Shown here piece by piece: positions 39,859 to 52,611 of a stretch of DNA of 64,000 nucleotides. Origin of the DNA: Chryseomonas sp014190935 (GTDB taxonomy: Bacteria; Pseudomonadota; Gammaproteobacteria; Pseudomonadales; Pseudomonadaceae); assembly GCF_014190935.1 (NCBI RefSeq), contig NZ_JACHVV010000005.1:248001-312000 (forward strand), in the 5' to 3' direction. A program made the translations under genes and the position numbers. Numbering within the stretch: position 1 is the first letter of the stretch; every line of letters begins with the position of its first letter. The notes under the pieces were generated by a model that did not search any database, was not told the origin of the DNA, and saw only the letters and a program-made list of their open reading frames with translations.

Positions 39859-40332
39859 TCAGGCCAGCAAGCGGGGTGCCAACTCCTTGAGCGCCCGCCG
39901 ATAGACCTCTCGCTTGAAGGTCACCACCTGGCCCAGCGGGTACCAGTAGCTTACCCAGCGCCAGCCATCGAATTCCGGCTTGCCCGTCACATCCATCCGC
40001 ACCCGCTGCTCTTCCGCGGTCAGCCGCAGCAGAAACCACTTCTGCTTCTGGCCGATGCACAGCGGACGGCTGTGGGTGCGCACCATGCGCTGCGGCAGAC
40101 GATAGCGCAACCAGCCCCGGGTACAGGCCAGGATGCGGACGTCATCGGGGCTCAGCCCCACCTCTTCGTTCAGCTCCCGGTACAGCGCCTCTTCGGGCGA
40201 TTCCCGGTCATCTATCCCACCCTGGGGGAACTGCCAGGCATCCTGGTTGATGCGGCGAGCCCACAGTACTTGGCCGGCATCGTTGGCGAGAATGATGCCG
40301 ACATTGGGGCGAAAACCATCAGCGTCGATCAC
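39859..40332 (-). CDS. rppH: RNA pyrophosphohydrolase RppH
   Basis: A 157-residue Nudix hydrolase that removes pyrophosphate from mRNA 5' ends to start decay. The Nudix box GGIDDRESPEEALYRELNEEVGL is intact (family form GX5EX7REUXEEXGU). The start is GTG at 40332, which gives the family N terminus V/M-IDADGFRPNVG; AAGGG lies upstream. Upstream of ptsP, with a 111-base gap. Confidence 0.95.
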   Translation of the reverse strand: MIDADGFRPNVGIILANDAGQVLWARRINQDAWQFPQGGIDDRESPEEALYRELNEEVGLSPDDVRILACTRGWLRYRLPQRMVRTHSRPLCIGQKQKWFLLRLTAEEQRVRMDVTGKPEFDGWRWVSYWYPLGQVVTFKREVYRRALKELAPRLLA

Positions 40333-40523
40333 GGCTGCCACCCTTGAAAAATGTCGTTGCCCGCATTGTTCCACAAAGCCCGACAGCCCAGCAATGCAAG
40401 CTCCGGACCGACTGGGGCGCGGCCGACCGGCGCAGGCTCCCGGCGGCTGCCGTGACCTGCAAAAGCCCGCATTATGGTGGTCGCTAGCTGAACGTCGGCT
40501 TAAGGGCCGGCAAACGTCGTGCT

Positions 40524-42047
40524 TCAGCGAAAATGCCGTTGCACGGCCATGTAGAGGGCCAGTGCCAGGCCGATCCAGCCGACCAGCCAGAAATAGTCGA
40601 GATAGCCCAGCACCTGGCTCTGGCGGGTGACCAGACTGGAGATCTGCGCTAGGGCGCTGTCGGCGCCGGTGGCTTGCCGATAGCGCTCGCCATAGGCCTG
40701 GTAATTCTGCGCATAGGGATTGATCACGGCGCTGAGCACCGAGGCGTGGAAGGCGTCGCGCCACTGCAGGAAGACGTTGGACAGCACGATGCCCATGGGC
40801 ATGACCAGTTGCTGGGTCATGTTCTTGATCTGGTAGGCCTGGCTGAAATAGGCCGGCTCGACGCGCATGAAGGTGTACATGATGATCACCGCGAAGGTGC
40901 CGATCAGGTAGGTGCCATGCATCATCAGCCCCGGGACCAGTTGCTGGTAGAGGGGCACGTCGGCGTGCTGGCGCACCATCCAGAAGCCGTAGCCGGCCAG
41001 CAGCAGATAGCCCGCCACCAGGTACTTGCGAAAGCCGCCCCAGGGAAAGCGCTCGCGCAGCCGCACCGAGGTGATCATCAGCAGCGGGGCCAGACCGCAC
41101 AGCCAGCCCAGCGCCATGACGCCGCCAGCGGTGTAGACCGGCAGTTGCAGGCCGTTGACCACGTACTGGGGGATGATGAAGTTGTAGGCGCCGAGCAGGA
41201 AGTAGTTGAGCATCATGAACAGCATGCCGGCGAGAAAGCCCGGGGTGATGGCGTGCTTGAAGTCCAGGGTCGGCCGCGCCAGGCCGCGCTCGTAGTAGAC
41301 GTAGAGTCCGAGGATGGCCGTTCCCAGCAGCAGCTCCAGGGCCAGCCACAGCCCGTCGCTGAAGAAGTCGAAGGCCAGGCGCTGGGTGGTGGTGGTCAGC
41401 AGCAGGCTGCCCACCGCCAGCAGCACCATGGACAGCAGCGACGGCGCCCCGGAATTCTGCAGCGGATGGGAGCGCCGCGGTAGCGACAGCCAGACGCATA
41501 CCGCCACCAGCGCGCAGGCCAGCGCCGGCACCATGAAGATGGCGCGCCACTGGTGGCCTTCCAGCAATTCCGCGGTGGTGAAGGAGGCCAGCGCACCACC
41601 CAGGGGCACGCCCGAGGCGAAGGCGCGGATCCCGGTCGGCAACTGGGGGCCGGAGAAATACATCTGCACCAGCACCCGCGCCCCGGCAAAGAAGGTGGCG
41701 GCGCCGGCGCCCATCAGCGCCCGCCCGACGATGAAGGTCGGCAGATCGGTGGCCACCAGGCAGCACACCTGGCCGACCAGGTGGATGCCGACGGCGGCGA
41801 AGATCAGGTTGCGATAGCCCAGGCGCTGGGCGAACCACTGGTGCGGGGCACTGGTGACGATGACCGCGGCGCTGTAGCAGGCAGTGGCCAGGGTATAGCT
41901 GCGCTGGTCGATACCCAGGCCGCCGTAGACATAGCGGTTGGCCAGGGCGATCGACAGGTTGTCGAGAAAGTACACCAGCACCATCAGGGTGATGCTCAGC
42001 AGCAACAGGCCGCGGTGATGAGGGCGATCGGTATCGTCGGCGTACAT
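40524..42047 (-). CDS. MFS transporter, DHA2-type (EmrB-like)
   Basis: A 507-residue membrane transporter with about 14 hydrophobic segments. The start (LLLLSITLMVLVYFLDNLSIALANRYV) and the motif region FIVGRALMGAGAATFFAGARV resemble the drug:H+ antiporter-2 family. It has a large hydrophilic region near the C terminus (about 445-480, NPYAQNYQAYGERYRQATG). No EmrA-type adaptor or outer-membrane channel is next to it, so substrates and partners are unknown. The ATG at 42047 is preferred, with a GTG at 42065 as alternative; neither has a strong ribosome site. Confidence 0.85.
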   Translation of the reverse strand: MYADDTDRPHHRGLLLLSITLMVLVYFLDNLSIALANRYVYGGLGIDQRSYTLATACYSAAVIVTSAPHQWFAQRLGYRNLIFAAVGIHLVGQVCCLVATDLPTFIVGRALMGAGAATFFAGARVLVQMYFSGPQLPTGIRAFASGVPLGGALASFTTAELLEGHQWRAIFMVPALACALVAVCVWLSLPRRSHPLQNSGAPSLLSMVLLAVGSLLLTTTTQRLAFDFFSDGLWLALELLLGTAILGLYVYYERGLARPTLDFKHAITPGFLAGMLFMMLNYFLLGAYNFIIPQYVVNGLQLPVYTAGGVMALGWLCGLAPLLMITSVRLRERFPWGGFRKYLVAGYLLLAGYGFWMVRQHADVPLYQQLVPGLMMHGTYLIGTFAVIIMYTFMRVEPAYFSQAYQIKNMTQQLVMPMGIVLSNVFLQWRDAFHASVLSAVINPYAQNYQAYGERYRQATGADSALAQISSLVTRQSQVLGYLDYFWLVGWIGLALALYMAVQRHFR

Positions 42048-42157
42048 GAAGACCCAGGCTGGCACTAAGGGGGCCAGTCGTGGACCCTGCGTCCGGGGCG
42101 GGGTTCAGAGACCGCGTTGTCGCAGTCTTCCCCAGGTGATGCGCATCGCGTCCCGGA

Positions 42158-43171
42158 TCAGCCGGGTAGCAGGGCGCGGACGTCGGCCAGGAGTTCGTCC
42201 GGCACCTCCAGCCAGCCCCGGGTGGTATTAAGCGCTCGCGCCTGGTAGCAGCGTTGCGACGGCAGGCGGGCGCCCTGGGCCTCGATGCCGGCGAACAGCT
42301 GCTCGGCGCGCTGCTGGTAGTCGGCCACCGCGGCGCCGAGAAAGCGCTGGGGATCGAAGGCCAGGATGAGTTCGCCGTGATAGGGCAGCCCACCCGCGCC
42401 GGCGTCGACCACGGAAGACTCCGGACTGGTGAGATCGCCGATCAGCGGGCCGGCGAGCAATTCGATCATGGCCGACAGCGCCGAGCCCTTGTGGCCGCCA
42501 AAGGTGAGCATGGCGCCCTCCTCCAGCACGGTGCGGGCATCGCGACTGGGAGCACCCTCGGCGTCCACGCCCCAGCCCTCGGGCAGGGCCTTGCCGGCGC
42601 GACGATGCAATTCGATCTCGCCGCGAGCCACGGCGCTGGTGGCGAAATCGAAGACGAAGGGCGGACCCTCGGGTCGCGGCCAGCCGAAGGCGATGGGATT
42701 GGTCCCGAACAGGGGACGCCGACCGCCGGCTGGGGCGACATAGGCCTGGGTCGGATTGCAGGCCAGGGCCACCAGCCCCCTGGCGGTGAGGGCTTCCATC
42801 TCCACCCAGAGCGCCGAGAAGTGCACGCAGTTGTTGATCGCCAGGGCCGCCAGACCGCAGGCACGGGCCTTGGCTTCCAGCAACGGCAGGCCCGTGTGAA
42901 AGGCCAGCGGGGAGAAGCCGCCGCCGGCATCGACCCGGACGATGGCCGGGGCCACGTCTTCCACCGTCGGCTCGGCAGCGGGCACCACCTTGCCGGCCTT
43001 GAGCGTCTTGACGATGCCCAGCAGCCGATAGATGCCGTGGGAGGCGCAGTCGTCGCGCTGGCCGGCGACCATCATGGCGGCGATGGCCGCGCCCTGCGGC
43101 TGGCTGAAACCTTGGGCCGCGAGCACCTCTTCGGCCAGGTGCTGCAGCTCTTCCGGGGTCATCTGGGCCAT
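42158..43171 (-). CDS. Ldh family (malate/L-lactate dehydrogenase-like) oxidoreductase
   Basis: A 337-residue NAD(P)H-dependent enzyme of the YlbC/YbiC (Ldh_2) family, distinct from classical LDH. Blocks seen are DDCASHGIYRLLG, INNCVHFSALWVEME, PAGGRRPLFGTNPIAFGWPRP and FDFATSAVARGEIELHRRAG. Close relatives include Pseudomonas delta1-piperideine-2-carboxylate/pyrroline-2-carboxylate reductase (DpkA); which substrate it uses here is uncertain. The gene lies upstream of and in the same direction as the MFS gene, with a 110-base gap, so a joint role is possible. Confidence 0.87.
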   Translation of the reverse strand: MAQMTPEELQHLAEEVLAAQGFSQPQGAAIAAMMVAGQRDDCASHGIYRLLGIVKTLKAGKVVPAAEPTVEDVAPAIVRVDAGGGFSPLAFHTGLPLLEAKARACGLAALAINNCVHFSALWVEMEALTARGLVALACNPTQAYVAPAGGRRPLFGTNPIAFGWPRPEGPPFVFDFATSAVARGEIELHRRAGKALPEGWGVDAEGAPSRDARTVLEEGAMLTFGGHKGSALSAMIELLAGPLIGDLTSPESSVVDAGAGGLPYHGELILAFDPQRFLGAAVADYQQRAEQLFAGIEAQGARLPSQRCYQARALNTTRGWLEVPDELLADVRALLPG

Positions 43172-43262
43172 GGCGGCGCTCCGTCGGGAAAACCCGACTA
43201 TGCCGCAACCGGCCACGACCCGCTCGCTCGACTTGGGACCGGCCATGCCGATCCCGGCACAG

Positions 43263-44330
43263 TCAGCCCTGGTGGTAGCGCCCCGACAACTCGTGGACGG
43301 CTTCGATGAAGGCGCCGGCATGGGCCGGATCCACCTCGGGGGTGATGCCGTGGCCCAGGTTGAAGACGTGGCCGCTGCCCTGGCCATAGCTTTCCAGGAT
43401 ACGCCCCACCTCGGCGCGGATGGCCGCCGGCTTGGCGTAGAGCACGCTGGGGTCCATGTTGCCCTGCAGGGCAACCTTGGCACCCACCCGGCGGCGCGCT
43501 TCGCCGATGTCGCAGGTCCAGTCCAGGCCCAGGGCCTCGGCACCGCTGTCGGCCAGGCTTTCCAGCCAGAGACCGCCATTCTTGGTGAAGAGGATCACCG
43601 GCACCCGCCGTCCCTCATGCTCGCGGATCAGCCCGGCGACGATCTTGCGCATGTAGGCCAGGGAAAATTCCTGGTACGCCGCGGCGGACAGGTTGCCGCC
43701 CCAGGTATCGAAGATCTGCACCGCCTGGGCGCCGGCGCGGATCTGGCCGTTGAGGTAGGCGGTGACCGCCTGGGCCAGCTTGTCCAGCAGCAGGTGCAGG
43801 GCCTCGGGGGTGTCGTAGAGCATGGCCTTGGCCTTGCGGAAATCCTTGCTGGAGCCGCCTTCGATCATGTAGGTGGCCAGGGTCCAGGGGCTGCCGGAAA
43901 AGCCGATCAGGGGTACCCGACCGTCCAGCGCCGTGCGGATGGTGCGCACGGCGTCCATCACGTAGCCCAGGTCGGATTCGGCATCGGGGATCGGCAGCGC
44001 CTCGATGTCGGCCGGCGTATTGATGACCTTGCGAAAGCGCGGCCCCTCGCCGGTCTCGAAATAGAGGCCCTGACCCATGGCATCGGGGATGGTGAGGATG
44101 TCGGAAAAGAGGATGGCGGCATCCAGCGGATAGCGCTCCAGCGGCTGCAGGGTCACCTCGCAGGCGAATTGCGGGTTCTTGCACAGACTCATGAAGTCCC
44201 CGGCACGGGCCCGGCTGGCACGGTACTCGGGCAGATAGCGCCCGGCCTGGCGCATCATCCACACCGGGGTGACGTCCACCGGCTGCTTGAGCAGGGCACG
44301 CAGGAAACGGTCGTTCTTCAGGGCAGTCAT
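43263..44330 (-). CDS. hemE: Uroporphyrinogen decarboxylase
   Basis: A 355-residue enzyme converting uroporphyrinogen III to coproporphyrinogen III in haem synthesis. The signature PVWMMRQAGRYLPEYR and ILFSDILTIPDAMG are intact, as is the C-terminal GHVFNLGHGITPEVDP. The length equals P. aeruginosa HemE with the start at 44330. It lies downstream of gltB-gltD on the same strand but is separated by terminators and a repeat-rich spacer. Confidence 0.98.
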   Translation of the reverse strand: MTALKNDRFLRALLKQPVDVTPVWMMRQAGRYLPEYRASRARAGDFMSLCKNPQFACEVTLQPLERYPLDAAILFSDILTIPDAMGQGLYFETGEGPRFRKVINTPADIEALPIPDAESDLGYVMDAVRTIRTALDGRVPLIGFSGSPWTLATYMIEGGSSKDFRKAKAMLYDTPEALHLLLDKLAQAVTAYLNGQIRAGAQAVQIFDTWGGNLSAAAYQEFSLAYMRKIVAGLIREHEGRRVPVILFTKNGGLWLESLADSGAEALGLDWTCDIGEARRRVGAKVALQGNMDPSVLYAKPAAIRAEVGRILESYGQGSGHVFNLGHGITPEVDPAHAGAFIEAVHELSGRYHQG

Positions 44331-44378
44331 GGCGACATCCGGCAGCAAAAGTGCCGGCATTGTCGCAAAGCGGCTGGC

Positions 44379-44407
44379 AAAAGGCACGGCAGGGGGTCGT
44401 GCCTTTT
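44379..44407 (-). terminator. Terminator-like hairpin upstream of hemE
   Basis: AAAAGGCACG (44379-44388) pairs with CGTGCCTTTT (44398-44407) around a 9-base loop. On either strand a T-run is part of the stem's outer end. It lies between gltD and hemE and probably separates their transcripts. Confidence 0.6.
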
Positions 44408-44467
44408 ATCTATCGGGGCGATGGAGCGCCCTCGATGACGGCGTTCATCGCCGCCGGCACGACACGC

Positions 44468-44491
44468 GTGGAAAACGCTGCGGTTTTCCAC
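44468..44491. repeat. REP-like palindrome, copy 4 (same family as mtgA-rpoH spacer)
   Basis: GTGGAAAAC and GTTTTCCAC are perfect arms around GCTGCG, followed by CCTACG. It matches the mtgA-rpoH copies apart from a 2-base shorter loop. The 490-base spacer 44331-44820 between hemE and gltD holds no gene that I can support. Confidence 0.8.
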
Positions 44492-44573
44492 CCTACGAGT
44501 CCAGCATATGGCGCTCCGCCGATGCGGCCGTGCTCGCGAGTCCAGATTCAATGGGCCGCTCCTACGGGCCGCC

Positions 44574-44663
44574 GTAGGTTGGGTTGAGCGCAGCGAAGCC
44601 CAACATCGCCTCGGGGCCGGCACTGTTGGGCTTCGACGATAGAGCCGTCTCGACCCAACCTAC
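44574..44663. repeat. Inverted-repeat intergenic element, about 90 bp
   Basis: Outer arms GTAGGTTGGGTTGAG (44574-44588) and its complement with one mismatch (44649-44663), and inner arms CGAAGCCCAACA (44594-44605) with a perfect complement (44624-44635), give one long hairpin. The sequence type 'GTAGGTTGGGTTGAGCG...' is a widespread intergenic repeat in pseudomonads and related bacteria. Further REP-like fragments lie at about 44555-44566 and 44690-44745. Confidence 0.8.
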
Positions 44664-44775
44664 GTATTGCCGCCCTGGCTGCGATAAGACAGTAGCTCCT
44701 ACGAAAGCTTCGTTCCCCGCGGGAGTGGCCGCATCTGCGGGCCGCATGGGCGCGATAATCTTTCCGCCACAAGAA

Positions 44776-44801
44776 AGCCGACCGGCTTGCACCGGTCGGC
44801 T
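44776..44801 (-). terminator. gltD: Terminator of gltD
   Basis: AGCCGACCGG (44776-44785) pairs with CCGGTCGGCT (44792-44801) around a 6-base loop. On the minus strand it is followed by TTCTTG, 20 bases past the gltD stop. Confidence 0.75.
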
Positions 44802-44820
44802 CTTGTCCAGCCGTCGAACG

Positions 44821-46239
44821 TTAGACGCCCAGGTAGTCGAGGATGCCCTCGGCGGCGTTGCGACCTTCGAAAATGGCGGTCACCACCAGGTCGGAGCCGC
44901 GCACCATGTCGCCACCGGCAAAGATCTTCGGATTGCTGGTCTGGTGCTTGAACTCGTGCAGCCCCGGCGCGACCACGCGCCCCTGGCTGTCGAGGTCGAT
45001 GCCGAATTGCTCGAACCAGGGTGCCGGACTCGGGCGGAAACCGAAGGCGATCACCACCGCATCGGCCGGCAGGATCTCCTCGGAACCGGGAATCGGCTCG
45101 GGACTGCGGCGACCGCGGGCATCGGGCTCGCCCAGGCGGGTCTCCACCACCTTGACGCCTTCCACCCGGTCTTCGCCGATGATGGCGATGGGCTGGCGGT
45201 TGAAGAGGAACTTCACGCCCTCTTCCTTGGCGTTCTTCACTTCCTTGCGCGAGCCCGGCATGTTGGCGGCGTCGCGACGGTAGGCGCAGGTCACGCTCTT
45301 GGCGCCCTGGCGAATGGAGGTGCGGTTGCAGTCCATGGCGGTGTCACCACCCCCCAGGACAACCACGCGCTTGCCCTTCATGTCGACGAAGTCGGCCGCA
45401 TCCTTTTCGAAGCCCAGGTTGCGATTGACGTTGGCCACCAGGAAATCCAGGGCGTCGTGCACCCCGGGCAGGTCTTCGCCGGGGAAGCCGCCCTTCATGT
45501 AGGTGTAGGTACCCATGCCCAGGAAGACCGCATCGAATTCCTCGAGCAACTGGTCCATGGTCACGTCCTTGCCCACCTCGGTGTTGAGGCGGAATTCCAC
45601 GCCCATCCCGCCGAAGACCTCGCGGCGGCGGCTGAGCACGGTCTTTTCCAGCTTGAATTCGGGGATGCCGAAGGTCAGCAGGCCGCCGATCTCGGGGTGC
45701 TTGTCGAATACCACCGGGGTCACGCCGTTGCGTACCAGGATGTCGGCACAGCCCAGGCCGGCCGGACCGGCACCGATCACGGCGACACGCTTGCCGGTCG
45801 GCTTGACCTTGGACATGTCCGGGCGCCAGCCCATGGCGAAGGCGGTGTCGGTGATGTACTTCTCCACCGAACCGATGGTCACCGCGCCAAAGCCGTCATT
45901 GAGGGTACAGGCGCCCTCGCAGAGCCGATCCTGCGGGCAGACCCGGCCACAGACCTCGGGCAGGGTGTTGGTCTGGTGCGCCAGCTCCGCCGCCGCCAGG
46001 ATGTTGCCTTCGGAGACCAGCTTGAGCCAGTTGGGAATGAAGTTGTGCACCGGGCACTTCCATTCGCAATAGGGATTGCCGCAACCCAGGCAGCGGTGCG
46101 CCTGCTCGGCGGCCTGCTGCGGCTTGAAGGGATCGTGGATCTCGACGAATTCCTTCTTGCGCTGGCGCAGCAGCTTCTTCTTTGGATCCTTGCGACCGAC
46201 CTCGATGAACTGGAAGTCGTTGTTCAGACGTTCAGCCAT
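44821..46239 (-). CDS. gltD: Glutamate synthase (NADPH), small subunit
   Basis: A 472-residue flavoprotein that passes NADPH electrons to the large subunit. The N-terminal cysteines (RCLGCGNPYCEWKCPVHN, then CGRVCPQDRLCEGACT) bind two 4Fe-4S clusters. FAD site: VAVIGAGPAGLGCADIL; NADPH site: VVVLGGGDTAMDCNRTS. The start at 46239 (MAERLNNDFQF) matches P. aeruginosa; a TTG two codons upstream is less likely. It follows gltB with a hairpin between. Confidence 0.98.
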   Translation of the reverse strand: MAERLNNDFQFIEVGRKDPKKKLLRQRKKEFVEIHDPFKPQQAAEQAHRCLGCGNPYCEWKCPVHNFIPNWLKLVSEGNILAAAELAHQTNTLPEVCGRVCPQDRLCEGACTLNDGFGAVTIGSVEKYITDTAFAMGWRPDMSKVKPTGKRVAVIGAGPAGLGCADILVRNGVTPVVFDKHPEIGGLLTFGIPEFKLEKTVLSRRREVFGGMGVEFRLNTEVGKDVTMDQLLEEFDAVFLGMGTYTYMKGGFPGEDLPGVHDALDFLVANVNRNLGFEKDAADFVDMKGKRVVVLGGGDTAMDCNRTSIRQGAKSVTCAYRRDAANMPGSRKEVKNAKEEGVKFLFNRQPIAIIGEDRVEGVKVVETRLGEPDARGRRSPEPIPGSEEILPADAVVIAFGFRPSPAPWFEQFGIDLDSQGRVVAPGLHEFKHQTSNPKIFAGGDMVRGSDLVVTAIFEGRNAAEGILDYLGV

Positions 46240-46298
46240 TTCCAAACCTCTTGAAGCGACGCCCCTTCAGCAGGGCGCCACGAGCTATCACGGTGAAA

Positions 46299-46318
46299 CC
46301 GGCGCCCTGGGGCGCCGG
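46299..46318. terminator. Hairpin between gltB and gltD
   Basis: CCGGCGCCC (46299-46307) pairs with GGGCGCCGG (46310-46318) around a TG loop, 11 bases past the gltB stop. No T-run. It may lower gltD expression relative to gltB. Confidence 0.5.
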
Positions 46319-46329
46319 CATCGAAGTCG

Positions 46330-50778
<4,449 letters not shown>

Positions 50779-50866
50779 AGCGCTCTCACCGGCAATCAGG
50801 TTATTGCGAAGGCATCACAAAACGGTCCGCTTATTTGAACTTTTTTCGGACAGTCAAAGGCTGACC

Positions 50867-50894
50867 AGTGTAGCGAAAAAATCGCTTACGACAA
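50867..50894 (-). promoter_or_regulatory. gltB: Probable sigma-70 promoter of gltBD
   Basis: On the minus strand TTGTCG (50894-50889) and TACACT (50872-50867) are 16 bases apart, about 90 bases before the gltB ATG. Confidence 0.5.
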
Positions 50895-50937
50895 ACACTG
50901 ATGACACCTGATGAAAATTCGATGACGCAAAAAAGAA

Positions 50938-50972
50938 AGCCCCGGCATCACGCTCGTGATAGCACCGGGGCT
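50938..50972. terminator. Terminator of the pil-aro-damX operon
   Basis: AGCCCCGG (50938-50945) pairs with CCGGGGCT (50965-50972) around a 19-base loop that itself holds an ATCACG/CGTGAT pairing. The minus strand continues TTCTTTTTTGCG, a good T-run; the plus strand has TTATTT. It follows the damX-like gene. Confidence 0.85.
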
Positions 50973-50994
50973 TTATTTGCACCAAAGGCAAGAA

Positions 50995-52593
50995 TCAGCG
51001 ACTGGTGGCGATGTCCTGCTGGATGCTGGCGAAGGTCCGCGGCCAGGGTTTGCTGGCCTGTACCTTGGCCGGCAGCTGCTTGACCGCCGCTTCCGCCGCC
51101 GCCCGATTGGCGAAGTTGCCGTAGGTCACCACATAGAGCGCCTTGCCCTGGTAGCTCTTCTTGAAATAGCGGAAGTTGCCACTGTCGGCCTGGGCGGCGA
51201 TGAAGTCCTGGGCGGCCTTCTCGGTACTGGTGCCCACCACCTGCAAGGCGTACTTGCTACCGGCCTGACTGCCGTACCAGCCCGCCGCGGCACTGCCGGC
51301 ATGAGCAGGCGCCGCAGCTGGGGCCGGCTTGGCCGGTGCCGGCGCGGGGCTAGGCGCAGGCGCGGTGTGCCGGGGCGCCGGGGTGGCCACTGCCGGCGCG
51401 CTCGGCGCTGGCGTTCGTGCCGGTGTCCGGCTGGGCAGTTCGTCTTCGTCACTGACCGGCGGGGCTTCGGTGGTCACGGTCGGCGGCACGCCGCCAGCGC
51501 CCATGTCGTTGCCCGCCGCGGTACCCGCCTGCCGGCCACCGGCCGCTTCCGCCAGGGGTTCACGGATGACCGGCTGCGACTCACCCACCAGCGGCAGGGG
51601 CAGCGGCTTGGAAGAGCCGTCGAACTGGATGGGCGCCCCCTGGGCGTCCTTGCCGGCAGACGCGGTGTTCTGGCCACCCATGGGCAGGTCCTGTCCAGCC
51701 GTGCCGGTGGCCGGGGTCTCGCTCTTGCCGCCCTTCAGCGACAGCGCCGCGGCGCCAACCGCCAGTACCACCACCCCGAGAATGACCAGATGCTTGCGCG
51801 GCAGCGCCGCCAGCAGATTGCGCGAGCCTTTCGCCGGTGCGGCGGCCTTCTTGCGCCGGGCGCTCATGCCCGCCACCAGGACATCCCGGGCTTCTTCGTT
51901 GAGCCGACCTGGCCAGCCGCCGGAGCGCTGGTGGATGGTCGCGAGTTGCTCGTCGGTAAAGATCTCCAGCCCCTGACCGGCACCCTCCAGGCGCTGGGCC
52001 AGATACTCCTCGGCCTCGCTCTCGCTGTAGGGCAGCAATTCGATGGCGTGATAGCGCTCTTCGCCCTGGGCGATGTCTTCCAGGCGCATCACCACTTCCG
52101 CTTCGCCGAACAGGAAGACGTGCAGGCGCTCCTTTTCACCGCCACCCGCCAGTTCCAGCAGGGCTTCCAGCGCGGGAGTGGCCAGCGCCTCGGCGTCATC
52201 CACCAGGATGTAGACCTCCTGCCCCGCCAGGCGCACCTCCGCCGCCTGCGCGAGGATGGCCGCCGGCGTCTGGCTGTCGGCACCCACGCCCTTGGCGACC
52301 TGGGCCAGCACGGTGCGGGCATCGCCGCCGTTCTGCGCGGAAATCACCACGCAGTGTACGGCTTCCTTCTTGGTGCTGGCCGCCAGCGCCTGGCGCAGCA
52401 GCGTCTTGCCACTGCCCTCGGGGCCGCTGACCACCAGCAGCAGCTGGCTGTAGCGGGCCAGATGATGCAACTGGCCCAGTACCGGCTTGCGCTGCGCCGG
52501 AAAGAATTTGAAACCGGGAACGCGGGCGGCGAACGGGTCGTGAGTGAACTGATAGTGACCGAGGAAGGCTTCGTCGGCGTGCAGATTGGACAT
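50995..52593 (-). CDS. DamX-like ATPase-SPOR domain protein
   Basis: A 532-residue protein with an N-terminal AAA-type ATPase domain (Walker A GPEGSGKT, residues 57-64; VYILVDDAEAL as Walker B), one membrane segment (about 268-286), a long Ala/Pro-rich periplasmic linker, and a C-terminal SPOR domain (about 455-525) expected to bind denuded septal glycan. In enterobacteria DamX lacks the strong ATPase signature; here it resembles an ExeA-like module fused to DamX. It is the last gene of the pilMNOPQ-aroK-aroB cluster, in the dam-like position next to aroB. Confidence 0.88.
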   Translation of the reverse strand: MSNLHADEAFLGHYQFTHDPFAARVPGFKFFPAQRKPVLGQLHHLARYSQLLLVVSGPEGSGKTLLRQALAASTKKEAVHCVVISAQNGGDARTVLAQVAKGVGADSQTPAAILAQAAEVRLAGQEVYILVDDAEALATPALEALLELAGGGEKERLHVFLFGEAEVVMRLEDIAQGEERYHAIELLPYSESEAEEYLAQRLEGAGQGLEIFTDEQLATIHQRSGGWPGRLNEEARDVLVAGMSARRKKAAAPAKGSRNLLAALPRKHLVILGVVVLAVGAAALSLKGGKSETPATGTAGQDLPMGGQNTASAGKDAQGAPIQFDGSSKPLPLPLVGESQPVIREPLAEAAGGRQAGTAAGNDMGAGGVPPTVTTEAPPVSDEDELPSRTPARTPAPSAPAVATPAPRHTAPAPSPAPAPAKPAPAAAPAHAGSAAAGWYGSQAGSKYALQVVGTSTEKAAQDFIAAQADSGNFRYFKKSYQGKALYVVTYGNFANRAAAEAAVKQLPAKVQASKPWPRTFASIQQDIATSR

Positions 52594-52611
52594 GGGACTC
52601 TCTTGTTCTCC

